From the NCBI GenBank assembly GCA_963807065.1, contig CAWDZQ010000003.1:1240001-1304000 (forward strand): a stretch of 64,000 nt of DNA. The letters are read 5' to 3'. Shown piece by piece: positions 18,308 to 27,220 of the stretch; within the stretch, counting starts at the first letter, position 1; the number at the start of each line of letters is the position of its first letter. The DNA comes from CAWAND01 sp963807065 (GTDB lineage Bacteria > Chloroflexota > Anaerolineae > Anaerolineales > E44-bin32). Position numbers and translations under genes: made by a program. The notes beneath the pieces were generated by a model that ran no database searches, was not told where the DNA came from, and saw only the letters and a list, made by a program, of their open reading frames with translations.

Positions 18308-18473
18308 AACGAACCCCTCGTTCGCGATGCGTGTCTGATAGGTGCCCGGGGTTCCGATCCGCCTGCCCCGCCAACAATCTTGCGCCGGTGTCAATCTCGG
18401 TTGAACGCCGCCCTTCTCTTGAAATCAACTTGGGACCAAACGCCAGTTAGTTTGCGGCCTTGGTCGCGGCGCC

Positions 18474-19076
18474 TCAGGGACGGCCCAAATCCTGTGCCAG
18501 GCGATCTACGATCCCGTACAGATTGTCGAGCGACGGCGGCAGCTCATCTCCCGTCACCCGCGACCATTCGATCGACTTTCCCAATGACGACAAGACGATC
18601 CGATATTTCAGACAATCCGGGCAAGGCTTGCCCCTCCCCGAAGTTTGCCCGGCGGCACAAGCTGTTTCCAATGCGGCCTTCAGCTCATCCATATCATGCG
18701 GGAGAACCGAGCCGGTGCTCTGAAGGGAGGAGCTCGAAGAGGAGAAGCTCGCCTCCCCAGTGTCTCTGAGCCGCATGGTTTCTGTTCCCCCCGCCAAACC
18801 GCCGGACACGGAATACTCCACTGTCCAGCCTGCTGACAGATTGCACTCGGAAGCTTCCGCAGATGCGGGCGGCTGTCGCGTTGTCGAGGTTGGCATGCCC
18901 CTTGAATCTGGCTCCGTCTGCGGGGCACTCAAAGCCGGGCGGCAGGCAGAAAGACCGAGAGAGAGGGCCAGAAAGGCCACCCAAATGCGCGTGCGGTTGA
19001 TCGGTGCGGTACGCAACGGAGTCCCGCTGCATGTGGACAAAAGCCCCCTCCTGCCATGGCGTTTGTTGATGGCCAT
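18474..19076 (-). CDS. Predicted lipoprotein of unknown function
   Basis: 200 residues. After a long n-region, the hydrophobic stretch WVAFLALSLGLSAC ends in a lipobox with the lipidated Cys at about residue 45. A Pro/Ser/Thr linker follows. The globular part begins ECNLSAGWTVEYSVSGGLAG and includes two cysteines in KPCPDCLKYRIVLSS (a CxxC, ~155-158). The pattern of a strand-rich body with a final helix (DNLYGIVDRLAQDLG) resembles small uncharacterised lipoproteins in which a pair of values such as E-M-R-L-R-D and Y-R-I-V-L line a beta barrel; I do not recognise the family. It lies upstream of the M4 protease on the same strand, ~170 bp away. A role as protease inhibitor or chaperone is only a guess. 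Confidence 0.6.
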   Translation of the reverse strand: MAINKRHGRRGLLSTCSGTPLRTAPINRTRIWVAFLALSLGLSACRPALSAPQTEPDSRGMPTSTTRQPPASAEASECNLSAGWTVEYSVSGGLAGGTETMRLRDTGEASFSSSSSSLQSTGSVLPHDMDELKAALETACAAGQTSGRGKPCPDCLKYRIVLSSLGKSIEWSRVTGDELPPSLDNLYGIVDRLAQDLGRP

Positions 19077-19702
19077 GGCGCTCTCAATGGCTTGCGAGTG
19101 AATTTCAATTCGCCCACCTTGAAACGTGTTTCGCTTTCAAGGTTTCTGCCGCGCCCACGGGGCAGGGCCCGAAACCGCTATCGTGGCCGGCATCCTACCT
19201 AGCATGGTCGTGCTCCAAGAGTCAGCATAGCACTCCCCCGCTGGGAAGCAAGATTAAAGGGATTCAGCGGTTCGGCCCCCTTTCTGTGCAGATGGACCGG
19301 CGGACCCTGTCAGGTCGAGCAACCGCCCTCACCGTTGAATGCGAGGCAAGGACCGAGGACGCCGAAGGGATTCGGCAGCCCCGACCGCAGGCGTGCTCGC
19401 GAGCCCCGTTCCACGAGCCCCTTGCGGTGCCGAACCCACGCAGCTTGCGGTCTACTCAAGGCGGGTCTCGGCCGTCGAGGGATGCCGTGTGAAAGCTGTT
19501 CCTGCCCCACCTCTCGCCCAGATGTCCGGCGTCTGCCGTGTCTCTCGAGACGGCAGGACTGCTGCTGCGGTGGATGACGGCGTGCACGGTCTGGATTGGG
19601 CCGGACGTGTTCTGAGAGCGGATATTCTTTTGCGGCCTGTGGCAAAGAGCGCCATCTACCATTAGAATGCATGTGCCTAGGCCTAGACTCCACCCCAGAG
19701 GG
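19077..19702. other. Divergent intergenic region upstream of the rhamnose operon
   Basis: About 620 bp with no recognisable gene. It contains a perfect 9-bp inverted repeat ACCTTGAAA / TTTCAAGGT (19116-19124 and 19135-19143, 10-base loop) close to the lipoprotein start, a possible operator or hairpin. A TAGAAT -10-like hexamer lies at 19663-19668, about 40 bases before rfbC. Confidence 0.4.
19116..19143. repeat. 9-bp inverted repeat (hairpin or operator)
   Basis: ACCTTGAAA and TTTCAAGGT are separated by 10 bases, about 40 bp upstream of the lipoprotein start codon. The position in a divergent promoter region favours a binding site over a terminator. Confidence 0.35.
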
Positions 19703-20260
19703 ATGATGCAAGTCAAAGCAGCGAACATACCCGAGATTCGCATCCTGGTGCCGGAGGTCTACGCCGATGAGCGTGGGGTCTTCTTCGAGAGTTTCCGCAG
19801 ATCGGAGTTCGAAGAACTCGGCATCGCTGGAGAATTCGTTCAGGACAACCAGTCCGGTTCATCGGCCAGGGTACTTCGGGGGCTTCACTATCAGATTCAG
19901 CATGCACAGGGCAAGCTCGTGCGGGTCGTCGCCGGAGAGGTCTTCGACGTGGCTGTCGATCTTCGCCGAGGATCAGCATGCTTCGGGCAGTGGTTTGGCC
20001 TGAGGCTGAGTGCCGAAAACAGGAAGATGCTTTGGATACCCGCTGGCTTCGCGCATGGCTTCTACACTCTCAGTGAATGGGCCGAGGTCACCTACAAGGT
20101 AACGGACTACTACGCGCCGGCGTGGGAGCGCACCCTACGCTGGAACGATCCAGAGATCAACATCGAGTGGCCGTTGCAGGACGGTCAGGCACCGATTCTC
20201 TCGAAGAAAGACGCTCAAGGCCTCTTGCTTGAAGAAGCCGAAACCTATCCACAATCATAG
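19703..20260 (+). CDS. rfbC: dTDP-4-dehydrorhamnose 3,5-epimerase
   Basis: 185 residues from the tandem ATG at 19703/19706, which is directly preceded by AGAGGG. The frame could open 12 codons earlier. The family motifs are all present: DERGVFFESFR near the N-terminus, QDNQSGSS then RVLRGLHYQ (catalytic His), the strand GKLVRVVAGEVFDVAVDLRRGS, PAGFAHGFYTLSE, and the closing RWNDPEINIEWP. It converts dTDP-4-dehydro-6-deoxyglucose to the L-lyxo epimer, the third step to dTDP-L-rhamnose (RmlC). First gene of a tight four-gene operon, 15 bp before rfbB. Confidence 0.95.
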   Translation: MMQVKAANIPEIRILVPEVYADERGVFFESFRRSEFEELGIAGEFVQDNQSGSSARVLRGLHYQIQHAQGKLVRVVAGEVFDVAVDLRRGSACFGQWFGLRLSAENRKMLWIPAGFAHGFYTLSEWAEVTYKVTDYYAPAWERTLRWNDPEINIEWPLQDGQAPILSKKDAQGLLLEEAETYPQS

Positions 20261-20275
20261 CTGGGAGACTGGCCG

Positions 20276-21361
20276 TTGAAACACGTCCTTATCACTGGCG
20301 GTGCGGGATTCATCGGATCCAACTTCGTCCATTTCCTGCTGAGCCGGGTTCCCGAATTGGACGTCGTCAACTTAGATGCCCTCACCTATGCCGGATCTAT
20401 CGACAACCTTGATGGCCTCGAACTGGCCGATCGACACCAGTTCATCCAGGGCGATATCCGCCAGCGCGCCCAGCTCGAAGACATCCTGCGCCAGCACCAA
20501 ATCGACACCGTCGTCCACCTGGCCGCCGAATCGCATGTCGATCGCTCTATCCACGGCGCCGCTCCGTTTGTCGACACCAACATCGTGGGAACTTACCAGT
20601 TGCTCGAGGCGGTCCGATCGGTTTGGAAGGATGCGGGCGGTGGCGGGAACGAAGAACGGCGTTTCCTGCACGTCTCGACCGACGAGGTGTACGGGAGCCT
20701 GGAACCCGGTGAGCCGGCGTTTACCGAAGACACACCCTACGCCCCGAACTCCCCTTATGCTGCTTCCAAAGCAGCCAGCGATCACCTGGTCCGAGCCTTT
20801 GGCCATACCTACGGCCTTCCGGTGATGATCACCAACTGCTCGAACAACTATGGCCCACGGCAGTTCCCAGAGAAGCTGGTTCCCCTTACCATCCTGAACG
20901 CGGCCGAAGGGCAGCCCCTGCCTGTCTATGGAGACGGGCAGCAGATCAGGGACTGGCTGCACGTGGAGGATCACTGTCAGGCCCTGTTGACCGTGCTGAA
21001 GAAGGGGCTCATCGGGGAGACCTACAATATCGGTGGAGGAAATCAGCCCACCAATCTGGAAGTCGTTCAAACCATCTGCCGCATCATAGATGAGATCAAC
21101 CCCGAGGCCGCTCACCGGCCGCACGAACAGCTGATTACCTTCGTCGGCGATCGACCGGGCCACGATCGCCGCTATGCGATGGACATCGGAAAGATACAGT
21201 CTCAGCTTGGATGGAGCCCTGAGAGGAATCTGATGGAGGGTCTGCAGGAAACCATTGGCTGGTACTTCGATCACCCGGACTGGGTGGCGGCCATACGGCA
21301 AAGACCAACATACCAGGAATGGCTCACCGAAAACTACAAGCTGAGGGGAACTCGTTCATGA
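20276..21361 (+). CDS. rfbB: dTDP-glucose 4,6-dehydratase
   Basis: 361 residues from a TTG start (reading MKHVLITGGAGFIGSNFV). GGAGFIG is the NAD-binding loop of extended short-chain dehydrogenases. TDEVYGSLEPG contains the catalytic Thr-Asp-Glu triad, and YAASKAASDHL supplies the YxxxK motif. NNYGPRQFPEKLVPL and GDGQQIRDWLHVEDHC are characteristic of RmlB. It oxidises, dehydrates and reduces dTDP-glucose to dTDP-4-dehydro-6-deoxyglucose, second step of rhamnose synthesis. A long antisense frame on the other strand is a shadow. The stop overlaps the rfbA start (ATGA). Confidence 0.96.
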   Translation: MKHVLITGGAGFIGSNFVHFLLSRVPELDVVNLDALTYAGSIDNLDGLELADRHQFIQGDIRQRAQLEDILRQHQIDTVVHLAAESHVDRSIHGAAPFVDTNIVGTYQLLEAVRSVWKDAGGGGNEERRFLHVSTDEVYGSLEPGEPAFTEDTPYAPNSPYAASKAASDHLVRAFGHTYGLPVMITNCSNNYGPRQFPEKLVPLTILNAAEGQPLPVYGDGQQIRDWLHVEDHCQALLTVLKKGLIGETYNIGGGNQPTNLEVVQTICRIIDEINPEAAHRPHEQLITFVGDRPGHDRRYAMDIGKIQSQLGWSPERNLMEGLQETIGWYFDHPDWVAAIRQRPTYQEWLTENYKLRGTRS

Positions 21362-22251
21362 AAGGCATCATCCTGGCTGGAGGTCGAGGCACGCGCCTCC
21401 ACCCGATCACCCGGGGCGTAAGCAAACAGCTCCTGCCGCTTTACGACAAGCCCATGGTCTACTACCCGCTGTCGATGTTGATGCTCGCTGGAATCCGTGA
21501 GATCCTGGTGATCAGCACCCCGCAGCACATCCCCGCCTACCAGGCTTTACTGCAAGATGGCCGGCAATGGGGAATGGCATTCTCCTATGCAACGCAAGAT
21601 GAGCCCCGAGGCTTGGCCGATGCCTTCCTGATAGGCAAGGACTTCATCGCGGGAGACCCGGTGTGCATGATCCTGGGGGACAACATCTTCTACGGCCATG
21701 GCCTGCCAGCCGTTTTGCGCCGGGCAGCCGAACTGCAGAAGGGCGCCCTGATCTTCGCCTACCCGGTGCGGGACCCCCAACGCTATGGCGTAGTAGAATT
21801 CGACCGGAATGGCCGCGCCGTTTCCATTCAAGAGAAGCCAGAGCACCCCAGATCCCAATTCGCCATCCCAGGCATTTACTTCTTCGATGGTCGGGTCACC
21901 GAAATCGCCACGTCCGTCAAGCCGTCTCACCGGGGCGAACTTGAGATCACCGACATCCAACAACAATACATGCAGGAAGGCGAGCTCATCGTCGAGCAAC
22001 TCGGCCGGGGCGTGGCCTGGCTCGACGCCGGAACACACCAGTCCTTGATGCAAGCGGCCAACTTTGTCCAGGTCGTCCAAGACCGCCAGGGGATGATGAT
22101 TTCCTGCCCCGAGGAAATCGCCTTCCGCATGGGTTTTATCGACGCAGATCAACTCCGGGAACTCACCAACGAGATGGGGGAAAACGGGTATCAACGCTAC
22201 TTGCTCGGCCTGCTCGAAGCCGGGGCTGGCATGGACGCCGACGAAAGCTGA
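21358..22251 (+). CDS. rfbA: Glucose-1-phosphate thymidylyltransferase
   Basis: 297 residues from ATG 21358, which overlaps the rfbB stop; the frame is open 13 codons further upstream. MKGIILAGGRGTRLHPIT is the nucleotidyltransferase signature (GxGxRLxPxT). KQLLPLYDKPMVYYPLSMLM, LGDNIFYGHGL (Mg2+-binding Asp), and PGIYFFDGRVTEIA are RmlA hallmarks, as is the late WLDAGTHQSLMQAANFVQ. It joins glucose-1-phosphate to dTTP, giving dTDP-glucose, and is usually feedback-inhibited by dTDP-rhamnose. Length is normal for the short-form enzyme. Confidence 0.96.
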   Translation: MKGIILAGGRGTRLHPITRGVSKQLLPLYDKPMVYYPLSMLMLAGIREILVISTPQHIPAYQALLQDGRQWGMAFSYATQDEPRGLADAFLIGKDFIAGDPVCMILGDNIFYGHGLPAVLRRAAELQKGALIFAYPVRDPQRYGVVEFDRNGRAVSIQEKPEHPRSQFAIPGIYFFDGRVTEIATSVKPSHRGELEITDIQQQYMQEGELIVEQLGRGVAWLDAGTHQSLMQAANFVQVVQDRQGMMISCPEEIAFRMGFIDADQLRELTNEMGENGYQRYLLGLLEAGAGMDADES

Positions 22252-23147
22252 TGTCCGGGATTCTGCTTCTAGGCAAAGAGGGCCAGGTGGGCTGGGAGCT
22301 CCAGAAGGGCTTGGGGGCTTTCGGCGAGGTCGTTGCGACAAGTCACCATGAGCTCGATCTGAAGGATGAGGATCAGCTTCGGAGTGCCGTGCAGCAGCTT
22401 GAGCCGGACATCATCATTAATGCGGCAGCTTACACCAACGTTGACAAGGCTGAAACGGAGCGCGATCTGGCCGAGGCCGTCAACGCCAGAGCGCCCAGGA
22501 TCTTGGCCGAAGAGGCGGCCCGTCTGAAATGCCTCCTCATCCACCTTTCCACGGATTACGTCTTCGACGGACAGCACTCGGGAGCCTACACGGAGGACGA
22601 CGCACCGAACCCCATCAACTACTATGGTCAGACAAAGCTGGCGGGTGAGAAGGCGGTTCAAGCAGTCGACGGCGCCTTCTGGATCTTTCGCACCAGCTGG
22701 GTCTACAGCCGGCGTCGGACCAGCTTCCTGACGCATGTGCTTGAGTGGTCACGGAGCCAAGCGACCGTCCGTGTGGTAGACGACCAGTACGGGAGTCCGA
22801 CCTGGTGCCGCAGCCTGGCTGAGGGCATTGCCGCAGCGGCGGGCCTGGCCGCTTCTCACGATCACACGTGGGCCAGTGCTCGATCAGGGGTCTATCACGT
22901 CGCGTGTCCCGGATCCGCCAGCCGACTCGAAATGGCGCAAAGAATCCTGGCGCTTGATCCTTCCGCCGACCAACAAATCGCCACCCGGCTCATCGCGGCA
23001 AAGTCGGATGAATTTCCCTCGCCGGCCGCCAGGCCGAGAAACTCAGCCTTAGATTGCCGCAAGTTCGAGAGGACGTTCAGCGTCCAGCTCCCCGACTGGG
23101 AGGCGGCTTTGGCAGATGCAATGGGCGACCTCGTTCCCGACCCTTGA
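22251..23147 (+). CDS. rfbD: dTDP-4-dehydrorhamnose reductase
   Basis: 298 residues. Its ATG shares one base with the rfbA stop (TGATG). LLLGKEGQVGWELQ is the RmlD version of the NAD(P)-binding loop. INAAAYTNVDKAETE, LSTDYVFDG and YGQTKLAGEKAV (YxxxK) are typical, as is FRTSWVYS. The product is the NADPH-dependent reductase for the last step to dTDP-L-rhamnose. With this gene the rfbCBAD set is complete, so the cell can make the rhamnosyl donor for the many GT2 enzymes nearby. Confidence 0.95.
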   Translation: MSGILLLGKEGQVGWELQKGLGAFGEVVATSHHELDLKDEDQLRSAVQQLEPDIIINAAAYTNVDKAETERDLAEAVNARAPRILAEEAARLKCLLIHLSTDYVFDGQHSGAYTEDDAPNPINYYGQTKLAGEKAVQAVDGAFWIFRTSWVYSRRRTSFLTHVLEWSRSQATVRVVDDQYGSPTWCRSLAEGIAAAAGLAASHDHTWASARSGVYHVACPGSASRLEMAQRILALDPSADQQIATRLIAAKSDEFPSPAARPRNSALDCRKFERTFSVQLPDWEAALADAMGDLVPDP

Positions 23148-23239
23148 ACGGGCAATTTGCCGCCGGGTCTTTCTCGTTTCAACCCTGGCGGGAGACAGCA
23201 GCATAGCATCGCAAACCATACTGATGCAGGAGGCTTTTC

Positions 23240-23440
23240 GTGGACAACAGAATTCAAAGTATTGTCTTGATGGTCGTCGGGGCGATCGTATTCGCCGTAT
23301 GCCTGTTGGGCGATATGATCGGCCTCGGCGGGAACGGGGCGATCATTGGTTGGAAACAGTACTCCGGTGCGGTCGTCGGCCTGATGCTCTTTATGTTCGG
23401 CCTGCACATCGCACTTCACCACACAGGCACGAGTTCTTGA
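23240..23440 (+). CDS. Small two-helix membrane protein
   Basis: 66 residues from a GTG preceded by a perfect AGGAGG (23227-23232). It contains two hydrophobic helices (about residues 7-27 and 40-60) separated by a Gly-rich loop (IGLGGNGAIIGWKQY). It is shorter than most annotation cut-offs would favour, but the strong ribosome site and clean membrane topology support it. It lies 92 bp after rfbD and before the acyl carrier protein. Function unknown. The adjacent downstream DNA is a glycosyltransferase remnant on the other strand. Confidence 0.65.
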   Translation: MDNRIQSIVLMVVGAIVFAVCLLGDMIGLGGNGAIIGWKQYSGAVVGLMLFMFGLHIALHHTGTSS

Positions 23441-23479
23441 CCAGGTCGGACATGGGCGAACAACCGCTCTCAGCGGCGT

Positions 23480-23790
23480 TCCACTGACGTAGCGCGCGCG
23501 GCCCTTGGCGCCAAAGAACTCTGCGCCAGCGGCGCACGTGCTTCAGGGTCGTCAGCAGCATGAAGTAGGCCGGCACCTAGCTCTGTTCGAAGAGCAGGAT
23601 GTACCCGGAGATGCGTGTGTCGTAGGCCAGAATCCGCCACCAAACCCGAAGAAAGGTCTCCGGTGCTTCGTTCTTCAAGATCGTCAGATAGCGATTGCGT
23701 GCCGCCAATCGGCGGAGTTTGGGCGGCTTCGGGCGGAGGACTCCGGGCTTAAACTATTGGTCGTGGATGGCGGTATGTGTTGGCCGCTCG
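23480..23790 (-). pseudogene. C-terminal remnant of a GT2 glycosyltransferase
   Basis: The minus strand reads AARNRYLTILKNEAPETFLR, then VWWRILAYDTRISGYILLFEQ, stop, then VPAYFMLLTTLKHVRRWRR. This matches the end of the intact GT2 fusion at 38.8 kb (AVKNRYLTLWKNEAPETWRR and following) almost residue for residue. Two in-frame TAG codons interrupt it (just after a HDQ matching HDR, and after FEQS). The N-terminal glycosyltransferase domain is missing. This is a genuine gene relic and explains the 450-bp gap between the small membrane protein and the acyl carrier protein. Confidence 0.8.
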
Positions 23791-23895
23791 TGTTCTTGCC
23801 CTTGGCGGTCACCACCCGGCCGCCACGTTCAGGGCGATGCAGCCGAGCGCCGAGGCGAGACGAGGCAGGGCCCCGAACAGGGCCAAAGGATTGCG

Positions 23896-24156
23896 ATGAC
23901 AACCGAGGTCGAAGACATTCGCGACAAGATACGAACCTTCATCCAGGATGAGCTCCTTCGCGGCCAAGACATTGGTTTGACCGATGACAAGAAGCTCTTC
24001 ACCACCCGGCTGATCGATTCCTTCGCGCTGGCTGAACTGGGAGTCTTCATTGAGAGTGAGTTTGACGTTTACATCCCAGATGCAGATTTGACCTCTGAGA
24101 AGTTAGACACGATTGCTGAGGTAGCTGATCGAGTCCGACGCGATTTGCATGAGTGA
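23896..24156 (+). CDS. Acyl carrier protein
   Basis: 86 residues from ATG 23896 with AAGGA six bases upstream; the open frame upstream is unrelated. It is a small acidic four-helix carrier. TRLIDSFALAELGVFIESEF holds the DS motif whose serine takes the 4'-phosphopantetheine arm, followed by helix III (TSEKLDTIAEVADRV). It is not the fatty-acid-synthesis ACP, which has DSLD and a different context. It stands 84 bp before a fatty acyl-AMP ligase. It most probably carries the acyl group that the ligase activates and that the MBOAT protein downstream transfers, like DltC in the D-alanylation system (inference). Confidence 0.88.
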   Translation: MTTEVEDIRDKIRTFIQDELLRGQDIGLTDDKKLFTTRLIDSFALAELGVFIESEFDVYIPDADLTSEKLDTIAEVADRVRRDLHE

Positions 24157-24240
24157 GCACACCATTGCGCTGGCCAACGGCTGCAATCGTGCGTGCAGGG
24201 CTCGTTCGACGCTACGCGCGTGAATCCCTAGCGGAGCCTC

Positions 24241-25944
24241 ATGGACCGTCCCATACTTGATCGATCATCGCGAAGCCAGTTCAAGTCCTTGCTGGACGCT
24301 TCGGTCTTGAATGCGCGAGACGACAGCCAGGTGGCCATCACTTTTGTCCAAGCCGGCAATCCCGACGTGCAGGTCACTCGACGCGACTTCAGGGAGCAGG
24401 CCAAGCGAATGGGACGCGCCATGCAAGACCATGGAATCGGCCCTGGCGACGTCGTGATCATCGCTCACACTCAGGACCTCGAAGGGATTTACCTTTTCTG
24501 GGGAGCAATGTTGGTGGGCGCCGTCCCATCCATCTTTCACACCGTGACAGAGAAGATACCCGCCGAGGTCTACTACGCGGACATTCCGCCGCTGATCGAA
24601 CACTCACGGGCGCGCGCCGTTTATACGACCGATGAATATGTGAAGGAAATTGCAGCCCTGGTGGATTGTCCTGTGTATGGCTCAAGCGACCTGACCGAAG
24701 TGCGAGATTCTCACATGAAGGACTACCACCCCGATCCCGAGACCATTGCGTTCCTGCAACATTCAAGCGGAACGACAGGAACCAAAAAGGGCGTTGCATT
24801 ATCCCATGCCGCTGTGCTCAACCAGATCGCCAGCTACAGCCAGGTCCTGCGCATTTCAGACCGAGACACAGTCGTAAGCTGGATGCCACTGTACCATGAC
24901 GGCGGCCTGATCGCCGGCCATCTCATCCCATTGGTTCAAGGCATCCCCCTTGTCCTTATGTCGCCCTTTGATTGGATCAAACATCCGGGGATGCTGTTCC
25001 GTGCCATTAGCAACCATCAGGGGACACTTACCTGGCTACCTAACTTTGCCTACAACCACTGTGTCCATAGGGTCAGGGACCGCGATCTGGCCGGAGTGTC
25101 ATTGAGTACGATGAGGGCGTTCATCAATGCCGCCGAACCTGTCAGAACGCGGAGTCACGAGATGTTCCTCGAAAGATTTGGCACCTATGGACTGAGCCGG
25201 GGCAACTTAACGGTAATGTACGGCATGGCAGAGAACGTCCTGGCAATCACCCAGACCCCTCCTGGCACCCCTGCAAGGGTCGATACTGTTGACAAATGGA
25301 GCCTTGAAGTCGATCGCCTTGCCAAGACGTCCGATCCTTCGTCGGAGCAGAGCACCTCAATTGTCTCTTGTGGATCACCCCTGCCCTACGTTGAGATCAT
25401 GATCGTGAATGATGAGTTTGAAGCACTGCCGGAGCGAAGAGTTGGTGAGATAGCTGTACGGAGCGATTGCCTATTCGAAGGGTATTACTTACGACCCGAC
25501 CTTACGAAGAAGACGTTCCGGGACGGCTGGCATCTGACCGGGGACCTCGGCTATTTAGTTTCTGGCGAACTGTACGTTACTGGCCGGAAGAAGGATTTGA
25601 TTATCCACGCTGGCAAGAACATCTATCCTCACGATTTGGAGACAATCGCTGGAGAGGTGCCAGGCGTCCATCCCGGTCGAGTTGTCTGCTTCGGAGTAAT
25701 GGACGAAAGAGAAGGGACAGAGCTGGTCGTTATTGTCGCAGAGAGCGATTCAGAGTTTGCGAACGATAGGCAACGGATCGGCCAAACCATTCGAGAAACC
25801 ATCGCGCGGCAAACAACTGTTACCCCAACCTACGTCGAAGTTGTCGATCGTAAGTGGATGTCAAAAACTTCAAGTGGCAAGATAAGCCGAGCCGCCAACC
25901 GTGCCAAGTGGCTGGAATCTCATGGGAGAACCTACCTGTCGTGA
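24241..25944 (+). CDS. Fatty acyl-AMP ligase (FAAL)-like adenylating enzyme
   Basis: 567 residues. It is a member of the ANL adenylate-forming superfamily. QHSSGTTGTKKGV at ~173-185 is the phosphate-binding loop, SWMPLYHDGGLI at ~213-224 and YGMAENVLA at ~327-335 are core motifs, LTGDLGY precedes the hinge, and Lys ~547 in KTSSGKISR is the catalytic lysine of the C-terminal subdomain. MPLYHDGGL and WLPNFAYNHCV are closer to FAALs, which hand acyl adenylates to ACPs, than to acyl-CoA ligases. An ACP gene is directly upstream. Acyl chain length cannot be judged. In the cassette it plays the DltA part. Confidence 0.88.
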   Translation: MDRPILDRSSRSQFKSLLDASVLNARDDSQVAITFVQAGNPDVQVTRRDFREQAKRMGRAMQDHGIGPGDVVIIAHTQDLEGIYLFWGAMLVGAVPSIFHTVTEKIPAEVYYADIPPLIEHSRARAVYTTDEYVKEIAALVDCPVYGSSDLTEVRDSHMKDYHPDPETIAFLQHSSGTTGTKKGVALSHAAVLNQIASYSQVLRISDRDTVVSWMPLYHDGGLIAGHLIPLVQGIPLVLMSPFDWIKHPGMLFRAISNHQGTLTWLPNFAYNHCVHRVRDRDLAGVSLSTMRAFINAAEPVRTRSHEMFLERFGTYGLSRGNLTVMYGMAENVLAITQTPPGTPARVDTVDKWSLEVDRLAKTSDPSSEQSTSIVSCGSPLPYVEIMIVNDEFEALPERRVGEIAVRSDCLFEGYYLRPDLTKKTFRDGWHLTGDLGYLVSGELYVTGRKKDLIIHAGKNIYPHDLETIAGEVPGVHPGRVVCFGVMDEREGTELVVIVAESDSEFANDRQRIGQTIRETIARQTTVTPTYVEVVDRKWMSKTSSGKISRAANRAKWLESHGRTYLS

Positions 25945-26020
25945 GATCCACGCTTTGCGGCACCCCATCTCAGCCCAGTTTCGCATCGCTACGCAAGCCG
26001 TCCACTCGACCTGCCGACGG

Positions 26021-27220
26021 ATGGGACTCAGAAGCGTGAACTCTCAATTCAGGTGGGGCTCTCTCGCCACTTTCGGCGCGCTGGGATTGCTGGCCTTCAG
26101 TTTACTGGGCATGGTCATGACCCATGCCGGGATCGCTACAGCCGCGAGCATACTTCTAATCCTGGTGATCATCATGCCTGGTGAGCTCGAGAATCCAAGT
26201 TGGCTTACCGACAGAAGCAGCAACGCGGAGATTGGGAGGGGAATCCTCGCTGCTTTCGGCGTGCTGGCCATCTTGATCATGGGCCTCAACTTCCTGGTCA
26301 ATCCCTTGGGCCTGTACCCGAAGACCAAACTCAGTCGGGATATCGTTCTCCATTCACGCAAGGACAAGATCGATCTGTATCGAGCGATGAGTCCTAGGCC
26401 ATCCTTCTTGGTTCTCGGCTCATCCAGGAGTTTCACACTACCCTCGGAAACCGTAACGCAGGTCGTTGGAAGGCGAGCTTACAATGCCTCGGTTCAAGGA
26501 GCCACGCCCAGAGACTATTTAGCGTTCTTACGATACACGGTGAGCCTCGGCACCCCACCCAAGGTTATCCTGGTAAATCTCTCTGTGGAGCAATTCTTGT
26601 TTGGGCAGGATGAGGCACCGATCGAACCGGGGGATCCCCTTGGCCCCTACTTGGGAGGACCAGCCCCTGCACTTAGGAGTGACGCGGTTGCGACCGATTT
26701 GCTTCTCTCCAATGAACAATTGGAAGCGACTTTCCGAGCGATCTCGACAGACTTGTCCGGAGACCAGGTTCCGTATTTTTCCTTCGACAGGGATGGAACC
26801 GGCCACTTCAATCAGAACCCCCCGCTCAACCAGGCCATTCGTGAATACTTGGCGGGCCCTTGGGCTCCAAACATCTTCGATGTTCAGAGCCTCTCAAAGA
26901 CGGAGATAGGCTACTTTCGCTCATTCCTGCAACTAGCCCAAGACCAGGATATCTACGTCATTGTCTTCCTTCCCCCCTTCCAACCCTATGCTCGCGAGGT
27001 CTACAGCCAGTCACCTTCATTCACGTCTCGACAGAACGAGATGATGGCTCTGCTCGGCACACTGCAGGCCGAGTTCAAATTCCCCATTTTTGATTTCCGC
27101 GACATCTCCTCCTTCTCGGGCTCACCGGAGATGTTTCACGACGCTGTGCACCCACTCGGTCAGGCCTACAGGCTGATGTTGCATAAGGCGCTAGGAGGGG
27201 AGGATGTGAGCTCGCCATGA
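26021..27220 (+). CDS. Membrane-anchored SGNH/DltD-AlgJ-like protein
   Basis: About 399 residues from ATG 26021; GTG 26036 is an alternative, and the frame is open further upstream inside the ligase gene. Three membrane helices occupy about residues 14-95. The outer domain has FLVLGSSRSFTLP (Ser in a GSSRS nucleophile block, ~133-137) and FHDAVHPLGQAYRLM (DxxH, ~374-377), the Ser and Asp-His parts of an SGNH hydrolase triad. VILVNLSVEQFLFGQ is the usual middle block. Such proteins accompany MBOAT acyltransferases (DltD with DltB, AlgJ/AlgX with AlgI) and accept or place the acyl group outside. The gene overlaps the MBOAT start by 4 bases. Confidence 0.75.
   Translation: MGLRSVNSQFRWGSLATFGALGLLAFSLLGMVMTHAGIATAASILLILVIIMPGELENPSWLTDRSSNAEIGRGILAAFGVLAILIMGLNFLVNPLGLYPKTKLSRDIVLHSRKDKIDLYRAMSPRPSFLVLGSSRSFTLPSETVTQVVGRRAYNASVQGATPRDYLAFLRYTVSLGTPPKVILVNLSVEQFLFGQDEAPIEPGDPLGPYLGGPAPALRSDAVATDLLLSNEQLEATFRAISTDLSGDQVPYFSFDRDGTGHFNQNPPLNQAIREYLAGPWAPNIFDVQSLSKTEIGYFRSFLQLAQDQDIYVIVFLPPFQPYAREVYSQSPSFTSRQNEMMALLGTLQAEFKFPIFDFRDISSFSGSPEMFHDAVHPLGQAYRLMLHKALGGEDVSSP

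Noticed and set aside
17420..18769. Long open frame of 449 codons on the plus strand, opposite the M4 protease and lipoprotein
   Set aside because: It spans two well-supported minus-strand genes, has no family motif, and has the arginine/proline-rich composition of antisense reading.
20372..21301. 309-codon open frame opposite rfbB
   Set aside because: rfbB carries every motif of its family; the antisense frame is a compositional shadow.
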